64,000 nt of DNA from Podospora comata (GCA_017354895.1 CP071493.1:6634001-6698000), one strand, 5' to 3'. Counted from the first letter of the stretch, positions 10,575 through 22,880 are shown. Program-made: numbers and translations. Notes: a model not told the origin generated them from the letters alone.

Positions 10575-13500
10575 TCAACACCCTCAACTGACCGGGGGGG
10601 ACACACGCCGCCGAATGTGTGACTCCGGAGGCCATCTTGCACCATCTCATTCTTTTCTGCTGGCATATTTACCATTTTTTGCTTTCTTTTTTTTTTTTAA
10701 CACCAAGGCAAGCAAGAAAGCGAAGCATAGATATCCTGGCGTATGTTTTGTTATTTTCAGGGGGTTTAGCATTCCCTTCTCATCAATTTTTATCAGGGAG
10801 GGCAAGTTTCTCTTTTTCCCCTTTTTTTTCAAGCGAAGCGGGCGTTGTTTCGTCGTTATATCCACTTGACTAGGCATTTTATCATTTTGATCAAAGCGGA
10901 GGGAGTTGGCGATTTGGTGATCTGGTGTTGTCGGTTATTTATTTACCATATTTTTTTTTATTTTTTTTTATTTTTATTTTATTTTTTACTTCTATATGGG
11001 ATGAGCTCGCAATGGGAGCCTTGGATGGAATGGATAAGGAGGAAAGCTTTTGGAATAGGATACCCCATCAAAGTTGTTATTACAGACGTTCTTGTTTAGT
11101 TAGGACAAGACATTAACAGGCAAAGCAAAACTGAGATTTGCATGGCGTCAACGTTGCGTCTTGAATACTTTTTTGTGTACTCTTGCACTTGTGGCATACT
11201 GATTGATATCAAGCATCTCGTTCATCCCAAGTGTTGTCTCCGTGGTATGGTCAAGGCAACAGTTTCCGCCTATGTACACACGGATCTGTCGTGGCATGAA
11301 TACACAAGAAAGAAGTCTGCTAGTCATCCTGCCACCACGGCTTCGTAAGACCCCAGAGCCCAATCTAGACCGCCTCGTTATTTCTGTCATTTGCCTCCCG
11401 CGCCCAAATGAGAGATATCTCAACACCGTTGTCTGCAAGCGGGATGATGCCACGGAGCCTACTCCCGCTAAGGGTGGCACAATGTTGAGGGGGCCAGGTG
11501 GAAGCACCTACACTGACTACCTGGAGAAGTCTCGAGCCAATATGTGCAGAATGACCGGCGGTGAGGGTGCAAGCACAGGCAAGGCAGATGATTAGCAATT
11601 TGCTACTTAGACCCGGGCGCTGTACAAGATAGCTAGCACACGGTAAAATGAAGAGGATAGATGTACCTACATGATGGATAGGAGGTATTTTCGAATCTTG
11701 TGCCTTTGTCTGTCCGTGTGGTAGTATCGATTCTCTTGTCAACAATAGGAAGCGACGCCTCGGCGTTGCAAGGCAAAAAGGGTGACAGACAAGACACAAC
11801 TGCACCAGGGAGCCATTCCGCGAGTTCTCATTCGTTCCCGACAGTCTGGCTCATGTTACCCTCGCCCGTAGAAGCACTGGCTGACAGCGTCCGCTGTGTA
11901 ACAAGCTTTGCATGACCTAGCGTGCAGTACCCGAGGAACACTTCCCTGTGATGCCCTCGTGGCGCTGTTTCGTGGTCTGCCCAGTTCAGAAGAGCAGGGA
12001 AAAGCGGGAAGGGGTTCCGGTTCTCGGGGGTAGTTACTTTTGTGTGACCCGAAAAATGTGGGAAGGGTTGATATGAACGGCCAGAGAAGATTCTTCGCTC
12101 TGAAGATTTCGGGATGTCGGAGTCAACGGCGGCTGTCCACGTCGAGTTGGTTATCGCACAACTGGTGGTTGTAAGTGAGCCATCATTTCTGGCCGGCCGG
12201 AGACGAGCTTATCAACTGCTGTCTCGCATAAGCAACGAGAAAACAAAACAAGAGATCAAGCTCCAGTCCGCCACCAAAATCATATGCCCCCACGCGAGAT
12301 TACCGGCTGGTTGCGTAAAGTGCTGAGTGAGAGGGAATCGACGACCCTTTCACCACCAGGTCAGCTTGGCCAGTGGGGGTCTGTGGTGTTTCTTACCCGG
12401 ATATCTCCCAAAAAAAAAAAAAAAGCACTGGCTTTATAGCAGGAAAAGAAGCAAACGGTCCGTTATTGACCCTCGAAGAAGAGTAGTTTCTCTGCAGCCA
12501 AGAGCATCGGAGGGGCCCAAGTGAGATGGAATCGATCTCACAGATGGCATTTGCAGCTCATCAGGGATGCGGTGCCGAGATCGTGATGATTTGCAGTTGT
12601 TTTCTTGCGTCCCCCACGAGGCGCTGATTGGCCAGACGCAGGCTGAATGTCTCACCAGCCCAGCAGCGCACAGGGGGGCAGAGCGCTGATGATACCCCAG
12701 TTCCGTGACGACTTCTTGTCGTCGACTTGCGCATGCACGAATCACAGTGTGAGTAGGCTTTCGGCGAGCCGGTTGAGCTAATAAGTGATGGAAAGCAGAG
12801 AAAAGAGATGGTGAACCATGGAATCTGTCTGAGCGCTCATCAGAAGACCAAACGTGACTGGAGGGGGAGGAAGGAGAGGGCAGAGAGCTTTTCAAACGGC
12901 GGGGCACAGAACCGACGATATGACCACTCACCACCATCCGTCTGCTTGCCCTGGTCAAACATGACAGAAGACGGAGGCAAAGAACGAACGGGACCTGGAC
13001 CACCGGATGTGGCACAGGCGGAAACCAACGGCCGACAGCCGATTGCTCACCGAACTTATGCTTTTGTCTTGTATTTTCAAACGGCTGTCAGCGGAACAAA
13101 AACATGGGAAACGAACGACGCATCGAACCGAATCGGAGCTATCACAGGTATTCTGCGATCAGGCACTCGAACGCTAACGGGCCCAATATGCAAACAACCT
13201 GCGTAAATACCCTATGCTATCACACGGCCCGACACCGTTTGAGAGACACCACGAGCAACCACGATGAGTATCCATTGCCCTGGGCTTGGACTGTACTGTG
13301 CTGTGCTTGTACTGGGTGCCCACCAAGTCGGCCCGGAGCGTATTCCCTGTTCAGTGTTTGCAATCCCGGCATATCTCTGAATCGTGGGTAGTGTAGAGTG
13401 TGGTAAGTGGTGCGTAATGGTGGCTGAACCGGCACCATCCGTAACAACGGCCGAGAGATCGGAGCTCATCAGGGTCTTTCATTTTCTCCCCTTGCTACCC

Positions 13501-13882
13501 GCCGATGTGGGGCTTCGAAAGCCATTTCCCTTTTTTCTTCCCCTCTCCCTATTCTTTGTTTGTACTAGAGCAAAGATGTCACTTCTTCTGGACTCCCACC
13601 CCTCGGTGGAACCAATCCACCTGTGGCTATCAAAAGGCAAGGCAGCCCAACTGGCACCTGGAACACTAGCATGCTATCTGCAAGTCCCCGTATTCTTCCA
13701 CCGGAAACTCACCGGCGATCAGACGACGAGTTCCCGTTGTGTTCCTGAACGCCTCGAATCCAAGAGACTGACGGCAATCGTTGGTGATAGCCGAGTTGCT
13801 TCGTTTCTTGTCCCCCCTACTGTTAGCCTCGTTCGACACCCAACCTAGGAGCTTGTGACGTTGACGCCATCGGACACCAAAG
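10575..13882. other. 3.3-kb intergenic region
   Basis: The first 500 bases are T-rich and probably hold the PLC 3' UTR. The longest open frame (11203-11595, plus) has no ATG near its 5' end that would give a plausible protein, and it resembles nothing I know. A short poly-A run lies at 12411-12424. Codon pattern, splice signals and repeats give no sign of a gene, although a non-coding transcript cannot be excluded. Confidence 0.45.
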
Positions 13883-13890
13883 TATAAGTA
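13883..13890 (+). promoter_or_regulatory. TATA-like box of the 58-residue gene
   Basis: TATAAGTA, 227 bases before the ATG at 14110. The intervening sequence is the C/A/T-rich kind typical of fungal leaders (caacatcctc, cacaacagcc, acttcgaaac). The match is by sequence only. Confidence 0.4.
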
Positions 13891-14109
13891 TCTACAACAT
13901 CCTCTTTGGCCATCTGTCACATCTCAAGCACAACAGCCATCCATATCTCGTCCTCACTTCGAAACTTCATCCCATCTCTAGCACTCGAGACTCGCACAAT
14001 TCCGGACTCTCACGCTCTGAAACGTTGTCATTACAACCTCTAGACCCAAAGCCTCCTCAGAAAGACGACCGCGACACTTCAAAAGCCCACAGTCACCTCA
14101 CCCTTCACC

Positions 14110-14349
14110 ATGTCTATCACAAGTGGTCAGTCGCCAGTCTGCCAGATGACTGTTTCTCAACCATCAGATAACACCGATCAGGGACTGGTAAGAAAGACCA
14201 AAGATAGCCTGATAATCCAGGGTGAATCATCTGTCTGACCGTTCTGCTAGTTTCCCGGTGTCCGTTGCCCTACATGTGCGGCCAAGGGCCTCGAGACCTG
14301 GGTCATCGAGGGTCGAGCCTGCGGAACGTGCGGTACACCTTGCCTATAG
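14110..14349 (+). CDS. Small Cys-rich, zinc-ribbon-like protein (58 aa)
   Basis: Two exons, 14110-14187 and 14251-14349, give 58 residues. The 63-bp intron has donor GTAAGA, a CTGAC branch and acceptor CTAG, and joins in phase 0. The N-terminal 26 residues are polar. The C-terminal half reads FPGVRCPTC, then a 14-residue loop containing ETWVIEGR, then CGTCGTPCL. Two CxxC knuckles (Cys32/35 and 50/53) plus Cys57 look like a treble zinc ligand set, so zinc binding is inferred. No signal peptide or membrane segment is present. A 42-nt stretch (14126-14167) begins GT and ends AG and is in frame; removing it would give 44 residues, but it lacks room for a good branch point. I do not know a named family. 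Support for coding comes from the exon-spanning Cys pattern, the clean intron and a TATA-like box upstream. Confidence 0.72.
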
Positions 14350-17110
14350 AGAGCTGGCTCAATCACCAAAACTGTATAATACAATGGGGGCATTAATGGC
14401 GGTGTATGGGGTATGTAAAAGTTGGACATGGGGTTGTGATTTTGATATTCTTATCTGGTGGCTTTGGGGGGAGGATTGCTTCTTACTGGCGTTGCTTGGT
14501 GGCTGGGGGACATGAGAAGGGGATGAGAGAGAAAAGTTCGGCGTGGGGCTCAGGGAACTATTACGATAATATTATTTGATTCATGATACCCTCAAAATTC
14601 TGATCAACTTATGAGATCAACATGTATCAACATCATGTGAACGGGATGTCACTTCATCAACACTCTTGCCAGACAACCCATATTGCCTCGGCCACCTGTG
14701 GGCACCCTTCCCTCGGTAAAGCAACACACTGTCCTCTCAATCTGGAAACCAGACGCCTGCCAAGTTCGGCGACGTGAACAATACATACCATGTCCCTCCC
14801 GACAGTTTGGTTCCACTGAAACAGACAAGGACAGCGGCGTCTGCCACAGTCAAGCCCATGGTACAGGGACATAGATAATCAGAAACATGCATCTGCAAAG
14901 CAAGCTGAAGACTTCCGGCAATAGTCCCGAGCCAGAAGAGTCTAGTATTCCATGTTTCTCTGCATTGCGATGTGCAACGTTCCAGGGCTGTCGTGCTGAA
15001 TGGGAAGGTGGCCGGTGTCTGGTGTGGTCTCACATTTGTTGACGATCATCACCAATCACCATGACGGGACTCTTCCCTTTTACCACCAGACTCGGCCAGT
15101 CTCTTTCCCTAGGCTCAGTGTTATGCCCATTGCCGACGACCATCACTTACAGTCCCCGTCACACTGCCTCGCATGCTTTTGCAGGGTTCGGGTACAGCAA
15201 GCAGTGTGAACAGAACAACTGCCGGTCCGTGGCCAGCTGAAACCCCACACCTAACCCACGCACCCACAGAAAAAAATGCTTATCTAATCGGACCTGCAAA
15301 ATTCAACGTCCTCAAAAGCTCAATCGCCAATTTTTTTTTTTAACTTCTGCTTCCCAACTTCGCAACACAACGCAACACGACTCCAACAACAGCACAACAT
15401 CCAGCCCGCGATGGCGCCGATGTTGATCGTCGGACAACTGCAGTGATCTTTCGATCCCCAGTTGCAGAAAAGCTACACCACACAGACTGCTCGTATCACA
15501 AAACTGAGCCAGTGACGAAAAACACTAGCTTTTCTGCCCAAACGGTAGGTCGGATCTGCCACGAGTCCATCTTCGACAATTTTCCTTTTCTTTTCTTCTT
15601 CATCTTTCGTTCGACATTGCACGACAATTTCGTCACTCTTATGGTACGTTCCTCCTCTCATCATCCGGTCATCCTCGTCTCGTCTTCTTGTGTCTCTCAC
15701 TATGATGAGAGTAATTTGCGATTGATACCGTCTAGGTGGCTCACTTTCGCCGGTGCGGCTATACCTGTCGGCCAACTGATAGTATTTCTTACATATTCTG
15801 AATATGGAGACACAAGAATGCGAGACTTGTTTGACCTTTCACCAAATCATCAGACCATCAGATTAACAGTCTCCCAAGGTTTCTTAGTTATCCTCTTCAA
15901 CCTTCCCGCTGTTAGGTAAGCGCCTCTTCCGTCTGTCACCAGTGGACTTGGTCGCTCAAAGGTCGGGAGAAAGCAATCATTTTGCGAGGCATCAAGTTCT
16001 TCACCTGACAGGCGTTTTTTGTACACTCATTGAGTGCCTGCTGGGTTAAATTAGTCTTTGATTGCTTACAAACTTTGATAAACTTTTGTGGTCAACTCTG
16101 AGCAGTCAATATCTGTCATCTCACTCCTTCACAGGTTCAGTTGCAGTTTCGAGGATGTTTTTCGGTGGAAAAAATCCGGGTATTGTCATTGAATCAGTGA
16201 AGGAACGGGGAGGCAGGTATTTGACGGCCCGTGTTGTTTCAGCTTTGGGTTTGAGAAAGAAAAATAACAGAAGATTGTTTGCCTTGACTTTTTGTGTGCC
16301 CCTCGACTGCTGTGTGATTCTTTGCTAATTTACGCAAGTCTAATCCATCTTCTACCGGAACCCAGGTTCTCTCAACGAATGTGACTTGCATTGCATACCG
16401 CGGAACTATCTGCTACCCATCTAGTCCCTCCGTGTATGTAGCCCTCGGGACCCTGAGGTGGTCATCCTGATCTGGCCCTGATCAGCCTGCACCAACAGAC
16501 CCTTACCCTAACGTACCAGTGTGAGAGTCTGGGCGTGACAGAACTTTTCATTATCCTATGATTTCTCCACCCTCCACGTAGTGGAAGGTGTGGTAAACAC
16601 CGACGCCTCACACAGCTAACACCCTCAAGTAAACAACTTTACCTGCACCTGCGTCAGAGGAACCTTGTGTGTTGGAGGTTGAAGGGTAGCGGGGGACATG
16701 GCAGGCCGATTTATTGAACTGGTGTATCATCACAGAGAGAAGTTTCTTACCCAGGGATATCTCATCTGTCAAGAACTGCCCTTCAAAGACTCATTTACTG
16801 CCATCGGCAGAGGAACAGTCTCAGTCATCACAGCCAGGAGAAAACAAATGACAAGAACATCAATCCGTTCCCATCTACTCTACGCCCCTTTCTCTCTCTT
16901 CCCTTTTCCCACCACCATCAAGATGAAATTCACTGACAAGTGCACTGTTTTGTGTTACATTATCATACCAGTACAAGCAAGGGTCAAAATGCCTGCTGCT
17001 CCTAACTGCAATAATGACCTAAATAACCAGCAACATACACCTCCAACTGTGCTAATGCGAATACCTTAAACCTAACATCGTGATGGTGGTGTACAGGGAA
17101 CCAGAGGAGA
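14350..17110. other. 2.7-kb intergenic region, possibly transcribed
   Basis: No protein gene can be supported. From about 15280 there is a leader-like sequence (cacaacgcaacacgactcc) ending at an ATG (15411) that opens only an 11-codon frame. Good splice signals follow: donor GTACGT at 15643 with acceptor TCTAG near 15735, and donor GTAAGC at 15916 with acceptor CACAG near 16134. The frames they would join are short and unlike any known family. The rest (16340-17110) shows nothing distinctive except an isolated GGGCGTGACA motif discussed among the rejected items. Confidence 0.4.
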
Positions 17111-18935
17111 CTAGAATGTGAGGAAAAGAGCCTGCAGCAGGATAAACCCAAGGGCCGCTGACAGAATCACAAGAGACGGGCCATCCTGCGCCGCTTTTGC
17201 TGCCGTAACTTGGGCTGGGCCAGCACCCCAAATCGACGGTGGGATCGCGGGAATCGGCGCAACTTCACCATCACTGTCTGCTGGAGAATTGCTGCCGTTG
17301 GCTGTGGCTGCGCTTGCACTGTCTGGTGGGTCGCCATATGCGCCCGCTGCCCCTGATTGTTGGAAATGGGGAGCAGCAGTGATTGCTGTGTAGAAAGACG
17401 TTGTAGCCCCGTCAGCGACTTGTTGCTGCAAACCTGCGCCCTTGGCTCCAAAGTATGCAACCGTGTTGGGAGGAGCGTACGCTGGAGGATCAAACGAAAC
17501 AGCCGCCAGTGGAACAGGAGCTGGGGAGGGTGGAGGAGGTGGTGCAGCGACTGTTTGAGTGATTGTCACATAGACTGGTGGTGGTGGAGGGGGAGGAGGA
17601 GGAGGAGGTGCAGGTGCGGCTTGGGCTGCATATTGTGAACCGTCGTCTCCGTTCCCATTTCCGGCTCCGGCTGGACAGCTTGTTGGAGCAATGGCCATTG
17701 GACTTGGGGTGCCCAAGATGAAGACTGTCTCGACCAGCGGGCCTTGCAAAGCAGGCTGAGAAGGTTGACATGCCCCATTGCCGTTCCCGTTACCGTTGCC
17801 ATTGCCTGCTGGACATGGTGGTGATCCGCCTCCGCCGTTGCCATGGCCTCCTGCCGGCGACTGTTGAGCTGAACTCAGACAGATGGTTGTTGTCTCGATG
17901 ACAGTGAGTGCTTGGCCATTGCCTCCACCGGGAGGACCATATGCCGCAGGATCAGAGCCCCCATTCCCAGCACCCGCACCATAAGCCCCTTTTCCGCCCA
18001 CGCCGCTACCACTTCCGGCACCAAAGTCATATGACCCAGCACCGCTGCCGCCGGCATTCGCACTTTGATAACCACCGTATGCATAGGAACCAGTACCTGA
18101 GCCCGAGCCGGCACCTGCTTGGGGAACTGTGACAGTCTGTGTCATGGTAACGACCTGAGGGGGAGAAGCACTGCCTCCGCCATTGCCTCCTCCCGGTGGG
18201 CGAGGCGCAGGAGGACCGCTCGACACAAACGGGCCGGGAGGATTGCCAGCAACATGGTTTGGCGAATACTCATCCATGACATGTGTCATGTCAGAACTGG
18301 TGCCAACGCCAGATAGAAGCCTTTCGGCATGTACCTTGGGGTTGGGCGAGGACGTCGTGCCATCGGTGTTGCCATCATCGTATTGAAGGTTGATGTTGAG
18401 GCCGATTGGGGAGTGGTGACCGTCTGGATTCTCTGAGAATGTATTTGGCGAAAGTATCCTTGTTTCAGGAACCAAGCTGCCTTGTCCTCCAGACCCAACG
18501 TCACCAACATGGCCCATGTGCCGAGCGGCTTCGAGTTGCATTGGCGAATGATGATTGATGATGTCGTTGGTGTCTGTTTCGTCGCTAGCTACAATGTCTT
18601 GAACCGTATTGACAGCCGAGGATGTGATGCAATTCCCCGTGACGGTTTTCAGAGCGGGTGAATAGTCCACAGCGTTGCAGTTAATGAAGACGCAGTGAAA
18701 AAGATTCTGTGTCAGACATTGTCAGTGGGTGAGGTGAAGTGAGCCTGGGCATCTCAGTAAAGGTTACCTGTAGATCCTGCTTTCGCTGGCAGATACAGCG
18801 GATGTCGGCACAGTTCGTGCTTTGAAGGAGTGGTTGTAGACAAATCTGGGCACAGGGAGGCAGCGATTCTTTGTTTTGTCGGGCCGATGAGATAGATGAG
18901 AATAGCGTAATGCTCCAGAGCACCGTGGACTTCAT
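17111..18935 (-). CDS. CFEM-domain GPI-anchored surface protein
   Basis: Exons 18935-18768 and 18706-17111 give 587 residues. The 61-bp intron (GTAACC, CTGAC branch, CACAG) splits the CFEM domain in phase 0. A signal peptide (MKSTVLWSITLFSSISSA) leads into the domain, whose eight cysteines lie at 28, 32, 42, 47, 49, 61, 66 and 82. Asp44 (DIRC) sits where CFEM proteins carry the axial haem-binding Asp, so haem or iron binding is possible. The long remainder is Gly/Ser/Ala-rich (GAGSGSG) and Pro-rich (eleven prolines before VYVTITQTV), with TMTQTVTV-like motifs seen in fungal wall proteins. The C-terminal hydrophobic tail (LVILSAALGFILLQALFLTF) is a typical GPI signal. A plasma-membrane or cell-wall location is inferred. 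Individual role (iron uptake, adhesion, host interaction) is unknown. Confidence 0.9.
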
Positions 18936-19492
18936 ATTGAAGGCGAGAAACTTGTCGGTGATTCGAAGAGCTGCAGGCAAAGATATGATCTCCAAAAGGA
19001 GGTGTCAAACGACCGACGAGACAGAATCTGGGTACCTAATCCAAGAAAAGAACGACGTTCAAAAACACAGAGCGATTGTTGATGATGGAAATGTGATGGG
19101 AAGAGAGAAGAGGGAGACAGGACCCAAAGCTGAAATACTGGAAACCCTGGGCACCGGCACCGGCACCAAGAATATGGACGGCAGGAGCATGACATGCCAG
19201 AGCCTGCGATGTTGTGCCAGTAGCCGATCGAGGCAGGCACAACAACAACAACAACAACATGGACTGTTTCCCAGAATGACAATCCAATGGTGTGGTCCCG
19301 GTGGCGGGGCAGGAGGTTCTTTCCACTCTGAATTGCGGAAGGACATCGTGCAACAGCTATCAGACGTACAAGTCACAAGAACAAGAACCGCAGTCATGGA
19401 TGGATGGTGGGAATTAGTGTGGAAACTGTGAACTTGGCCAGCGCTTGGAGATCGACCAACAGACAAATTAATAAACTCAAACTCCTCCGAGC
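18936..19492. other. Upstream region of the CFEM gene and 3' flank of CMS1
   Basis: Lies between the start of the CFEM gene and the stop codon of CMS1, both on the minus strand. It should hold the CFEM promoter and leader and the CMS1 3' UTR. A short (CAA)n run is present at about 19242-19258. No ORF of interest. Confidence 0.6.
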
Positions 19493-20462
19493 TTAGTAAA
19501 AGATGAGATCGATCGGGTGGTCGGGATCCGTATACTTGTCCTTGAGCTCCCTCCTCGACAGAAGCCTCACAAGCGGCATCAAAGTCTCCCTCATGTCCAC
19601 AATCCCCCGCTTCTTCTGGTCAATATGTGAAGCATCAACAATTATCCTTTTGAGATGCGAAGTAGCGAGCGCCCCTTTTGCACAGTCAGCATAAGAACGT
19701 AAGAGTTGCTGGAAGAATACCTACCATTCTCGATGAGATCAACCAGGCGCTGAGGCGTGCCAACCGCCATGCCACTGCGGTTCTTTTGGAGAAAGGCGAC
19801 CTGTTCTTCTACCTTGAAATGCTTGGCAAACTGGTGATAAACAGTCAGCCAACGTCATTGAGTGAGAGTAGATATGGCTTCTTACCAGCTTGGCGACTGT
19901 GTTACCCTTCTTTTGAAACGTCCTGAGTGCTCTGTGATTTGGTCAACTTAGCAGCTATCTCGATACAACAACTAAACTCGTACATACCTGACAGTATCAG
20001 CGGCTCGGAGACCGGCAGCCGAGACAACTAGTGTATGCGGCGCACCACACGTCTTGGATGCATTGTTGAGCTTCTCGGGCTCGGCTGAAAACTTCTCCAG
20101 GAAATCTGGTAGGTTTTCGAGATTTCTTGGCTTCTCATACGAAGTGGTGTCTTTGATGGCGTTGGCTACATCATGGAGTTAGCCTTGTCCTGCAAGCCCC
20201 GTAAGTCGAAGTGCCACTCACCCGAAATGTAGAGATCTGAGAGCTCAATGGGACTGAGCTCTGTGCCAAAACGAGACGTCTTTTGAGCAACGTGATCAGC
20301 CAGGAGCTGGCCGTCCATCCGAGCGAACGCCTTGTTCAGACCAGCCTCGACATCCAGGTCGGCCTCATCCTCACGCTGCTTCTTCTGTTTCTTCTTTGCC
20401 TTCTTGACGAGTACACCCCCGTCTTCGATCTTCCTCTTCTTGCTCTGTACCTCGGGCGCCAT
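19493..20462 (-). CDS. cms1: CMS1-family ribosome biogenesis protein
   Basis: Five exons: 20462-20222, 20165-19988, 19931-19886, 19830-19725 and 19674-19493, joined in phase to 250 residues. All four introns are 50-56 bp with donors GTGAGT, GTATGT, GTAAGA and GTAGGT. The N-terminus is basic and Lys-rich (MAPEVQSKKRKIED, VKKAKKKQKKQRE), fitting nuclear or nucleolar targeting. The body matches the CMS1 family: LSDLYI, CGAPHTLVVSAAGLRAADTVR, KLFAKHF, VGTPQRLVDLIENGAL, LKRIIVDASHIDQKKRGI and a terminal DLIFY. In yeast Cms1 is a 90S pre-ribosome (small-subunit processome) component; the fold is related to DEAD-box helicases but lacks full ATPase motifs. Length is close to the yeast protein (291). 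Identification is firm. Confidence 0.93.
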
Positions 20463-22757
20463 TTAGAAGTTTTCGGTGTCGGTGTTGATGAACCCGCTTA
20501 TAAGAGAACTCGAGTTTGAGAATGAGACCCGAGAAGTGCGTTATTGCTATGCAATCGATAGATCGACCCTGTGTTTGGAGTCTAGTCGACAACAATAGGA
20601 GGTTTCAAATTAGATAAATAAGCGTCGCCCAGATGATGAAGCGATCTGTTTCTGCTGTGGTGAGTGAAGATGTTTCAAGTGACCTTCAAAAGAATCAAGC
20701 TTGGCAGAGTCGAGGGCGGATGGAATTTTTTTGGGAATGGCGGACAGTGTGCACAGGAGATGTGTGGTTCTGGCACTGTATTTCTCAGTGTCTGCCGGCA
20801 ACTGGGTGCCAAATCAGAACGGCCAGGCCCCCGGAACTCACAGTGCGAATTGTCTCGCGCCCGTCCAACAGGCCTGCTGCAGGAAACGTGCGATCCCAAA
20901 ACAACCTCGAGTTCAGTCATGGAGCTCCTCTTGTCATCTCCTTGGTCTTGTTTTCCACGTCATCCACTACCTTTCAGAGCTATTCGCTCTTCGAATCATG
21001 CATCAAACTGCCTCAGAATGATAGCTAGCATGTTCTAAAATAACACGGCAGGCCTTCTCAGGTGTTGCCCAGCCGGTGGTGAGGATCCATGTTGCTCCTG
21101 CTTCTGAGATCAGACTCTTGGGGCTCCGAAGATCAAGAGGATGTGGTTACGACAGGAAGGATAGTGGCACTTGTCCAAAACCCGAACAGTCTGGATCTAG
21201 TGGGCAGTGAGAAGACGCCATCGTCCCAAAAAGCACTCTTGCATTCATCCAGTTTGTCATAGCTCCGAGTGGCGGTGCTGCAATCCCGGTTGTTTTCCAT
21301 TGAGCCTGAGGCTTCAGCATATCCTGTACGTCGTCACCTCACCTGGTTGGCTTTGTTTCTCGCAAGCTCAGACACACCGCTTCTCAAGACTGTTCAGTTT
21401 CCGATAATACGGAACAGACTAGTCTGGGGAGACAGTGGGTAGGTAGAGTGGCGCAGATATCAACATTCCCCATCACCGGACCAGTGCGAGCTCTGCATCC
21501 CTATCGAGTGACGAGGAGAAGATTCCCAAGAAGAGAAGCAACTGCCGACTTGAAAACACCGGTGCCAGAACGCTCGGATAGTCAGGATCTGCCTCTGAAA
21601 GCTCTGGCCATCCCGACCCAAGCGGCAACCTGTCGTAAGCCACCTGTACGTCGCCTTGTAGGTGTCAAATCCCAGCACCGACTACAGGTTCCTTCCATGT
21701 GTGCGTCATGGTGTGCCAAACCGGAAAACATGGGAAGACACAAGGGAAAAAGCAACGAGGTTGCTGACCCCAGGCCCCGCCGAGTGGTGTATCCCACAAG
21801 CTCGGGCTTGAGCTATTGACTGGCATGGTCAGCGGATGACATCTTGGTCACTTGGAGATGTTGGCCAGTCGGGAGAAAATGCCAGTCGTCGGTTCGTGGA
21901 AGGCGAGGAAACAAACACGACAAAGATACGAGCTGCCGCGTAACCTGCAGTGGCCATTGGTTTTTCAACATCGAGTTTGTTCCTTTTTCCGTGAGGTCCA
22001 AACGTTGTGCTGAGAACACCGCAGGACAGCTGCTGCCAACCAAGGGCGGTCTCTAGCGAAGGGGTCCTGCGCAAGACGCATAGGTGATAGAATGTGCACC
22101 TAGGGCGTGCAGCCAAGGGGCTAGCGAGTGTAAGGGAGAACCCAGCTCCGAGACCAGGTCAGACCTGCTGTTTCGACGGGGAAAAGAAAGTCGTTCCAAG
22201 CTGCTGGCCTGGCCATTGGAGCTGGTCCAGATCGACATGGTACCAGGAGACCGGAATCAAGAGTCAGACCAGACAGAAACAATATGATCTGGTATTTGTG
22301 CGTGCGGGGCTGGCGGCAGCCATCTTTGGGCCCTTGGGCGGCGAGATCAGCATCGAGAAACAAGGTGGAAGATCCACAAAAGGCCTCAGTCCACCTGCGT
22401 ACCTGCAAAGTCCATGTCTGTTCCTGCATGCAACAAGCCCTGGCTCTGTTCGCCGGCTGTCACGGCGCATCGTCGAGAAAGCAGCTGGCGTTGCGTTGCA
22501 GGAAGACAGCGAGCTATTGTTGGTGGATGCTGGTGGGCGGTGGGGGTTTAAATTCAGGTCCGTGATGGAATTAGTGGGACCCCTTGCCTTTTTGCTCACA
22601 GAGCCCCCCTCTTTGGCCGGGGAAGCAGCATCATGCAGCTCTGATGGACCCTTTTTGGTGCCAGTTTGTTCGTTCGCTAGCCTCGCCCGCATCTATCATC
22701 CATTCACCAGTGCCCATTCCGACGCTGGGGCATGCAAGTGCTATGAAAATTTCTGGC

Positions 22758-22798
22758 AAAAAAAAAAAAAAAAAAGAAAAGAAGAAAAAAAAAAAAAG
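22758..22798. repeat. A-rich simple sequence
   Basis: About 41 bases that are nearly all A with four G interruptions. No element body is attached on either side. Confidence 0.9.
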
Positions 22799-22834
22799 AC
22801 GATCCAAAGATCTCCGAGACACTGTCAGGACCGA

Positions 22835-22880
22835 GCCGCGGCCTGCCTGACTGATCAGCCGCGGCCTGCCTGACTGATCT
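22835..22880. repeat. 23-bp tandem duplication
   Basis: The unit begins GCCGCGGCCTGCC and ends TGACTGATC, and occurs twice head to tail with one mismatch at the last base. A partial third start (gctgcgg) follows. It lies about 40 bp from the A-rich tract. Confidence 0.9.

Noticed and set aside
11203-11595. 130-codon plus frame downstream of PLC
   Set aside because: No convincing start codon, no family resemblance and no promoter-like sequence upstream.
14126-14167. 42-nt GT...AG segment as a second intron of the 58-residue gene
   Set aside because: In frame and open, below the usual fungal minimum length and without a well-placed branch point; the one-intron model is simpler.
15443-15919. 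158-codon plus frame as a protein gene
   Set aside because: Contains strong internal splice signals, no family resemblance and a low-complexity TTT/CTT stretch; only possible transcription is reported.
16521-16540. GAGAGTCTGGGCGTGACA, which looks like the end of a fungal LTR
   Set aside because: No matching TGTCACG end, target-site duplication, primer-binding site or coding remnant within a few kilobases; a single short motif is not enough to call a solo LTR.
22094-22873. 259-codon plus frame between cms1 and the RAP gene
   Set aside because: Ends in Lys/Glu translated from an A-rich tract, overlaps other frames on both strands and resembles nothing known.
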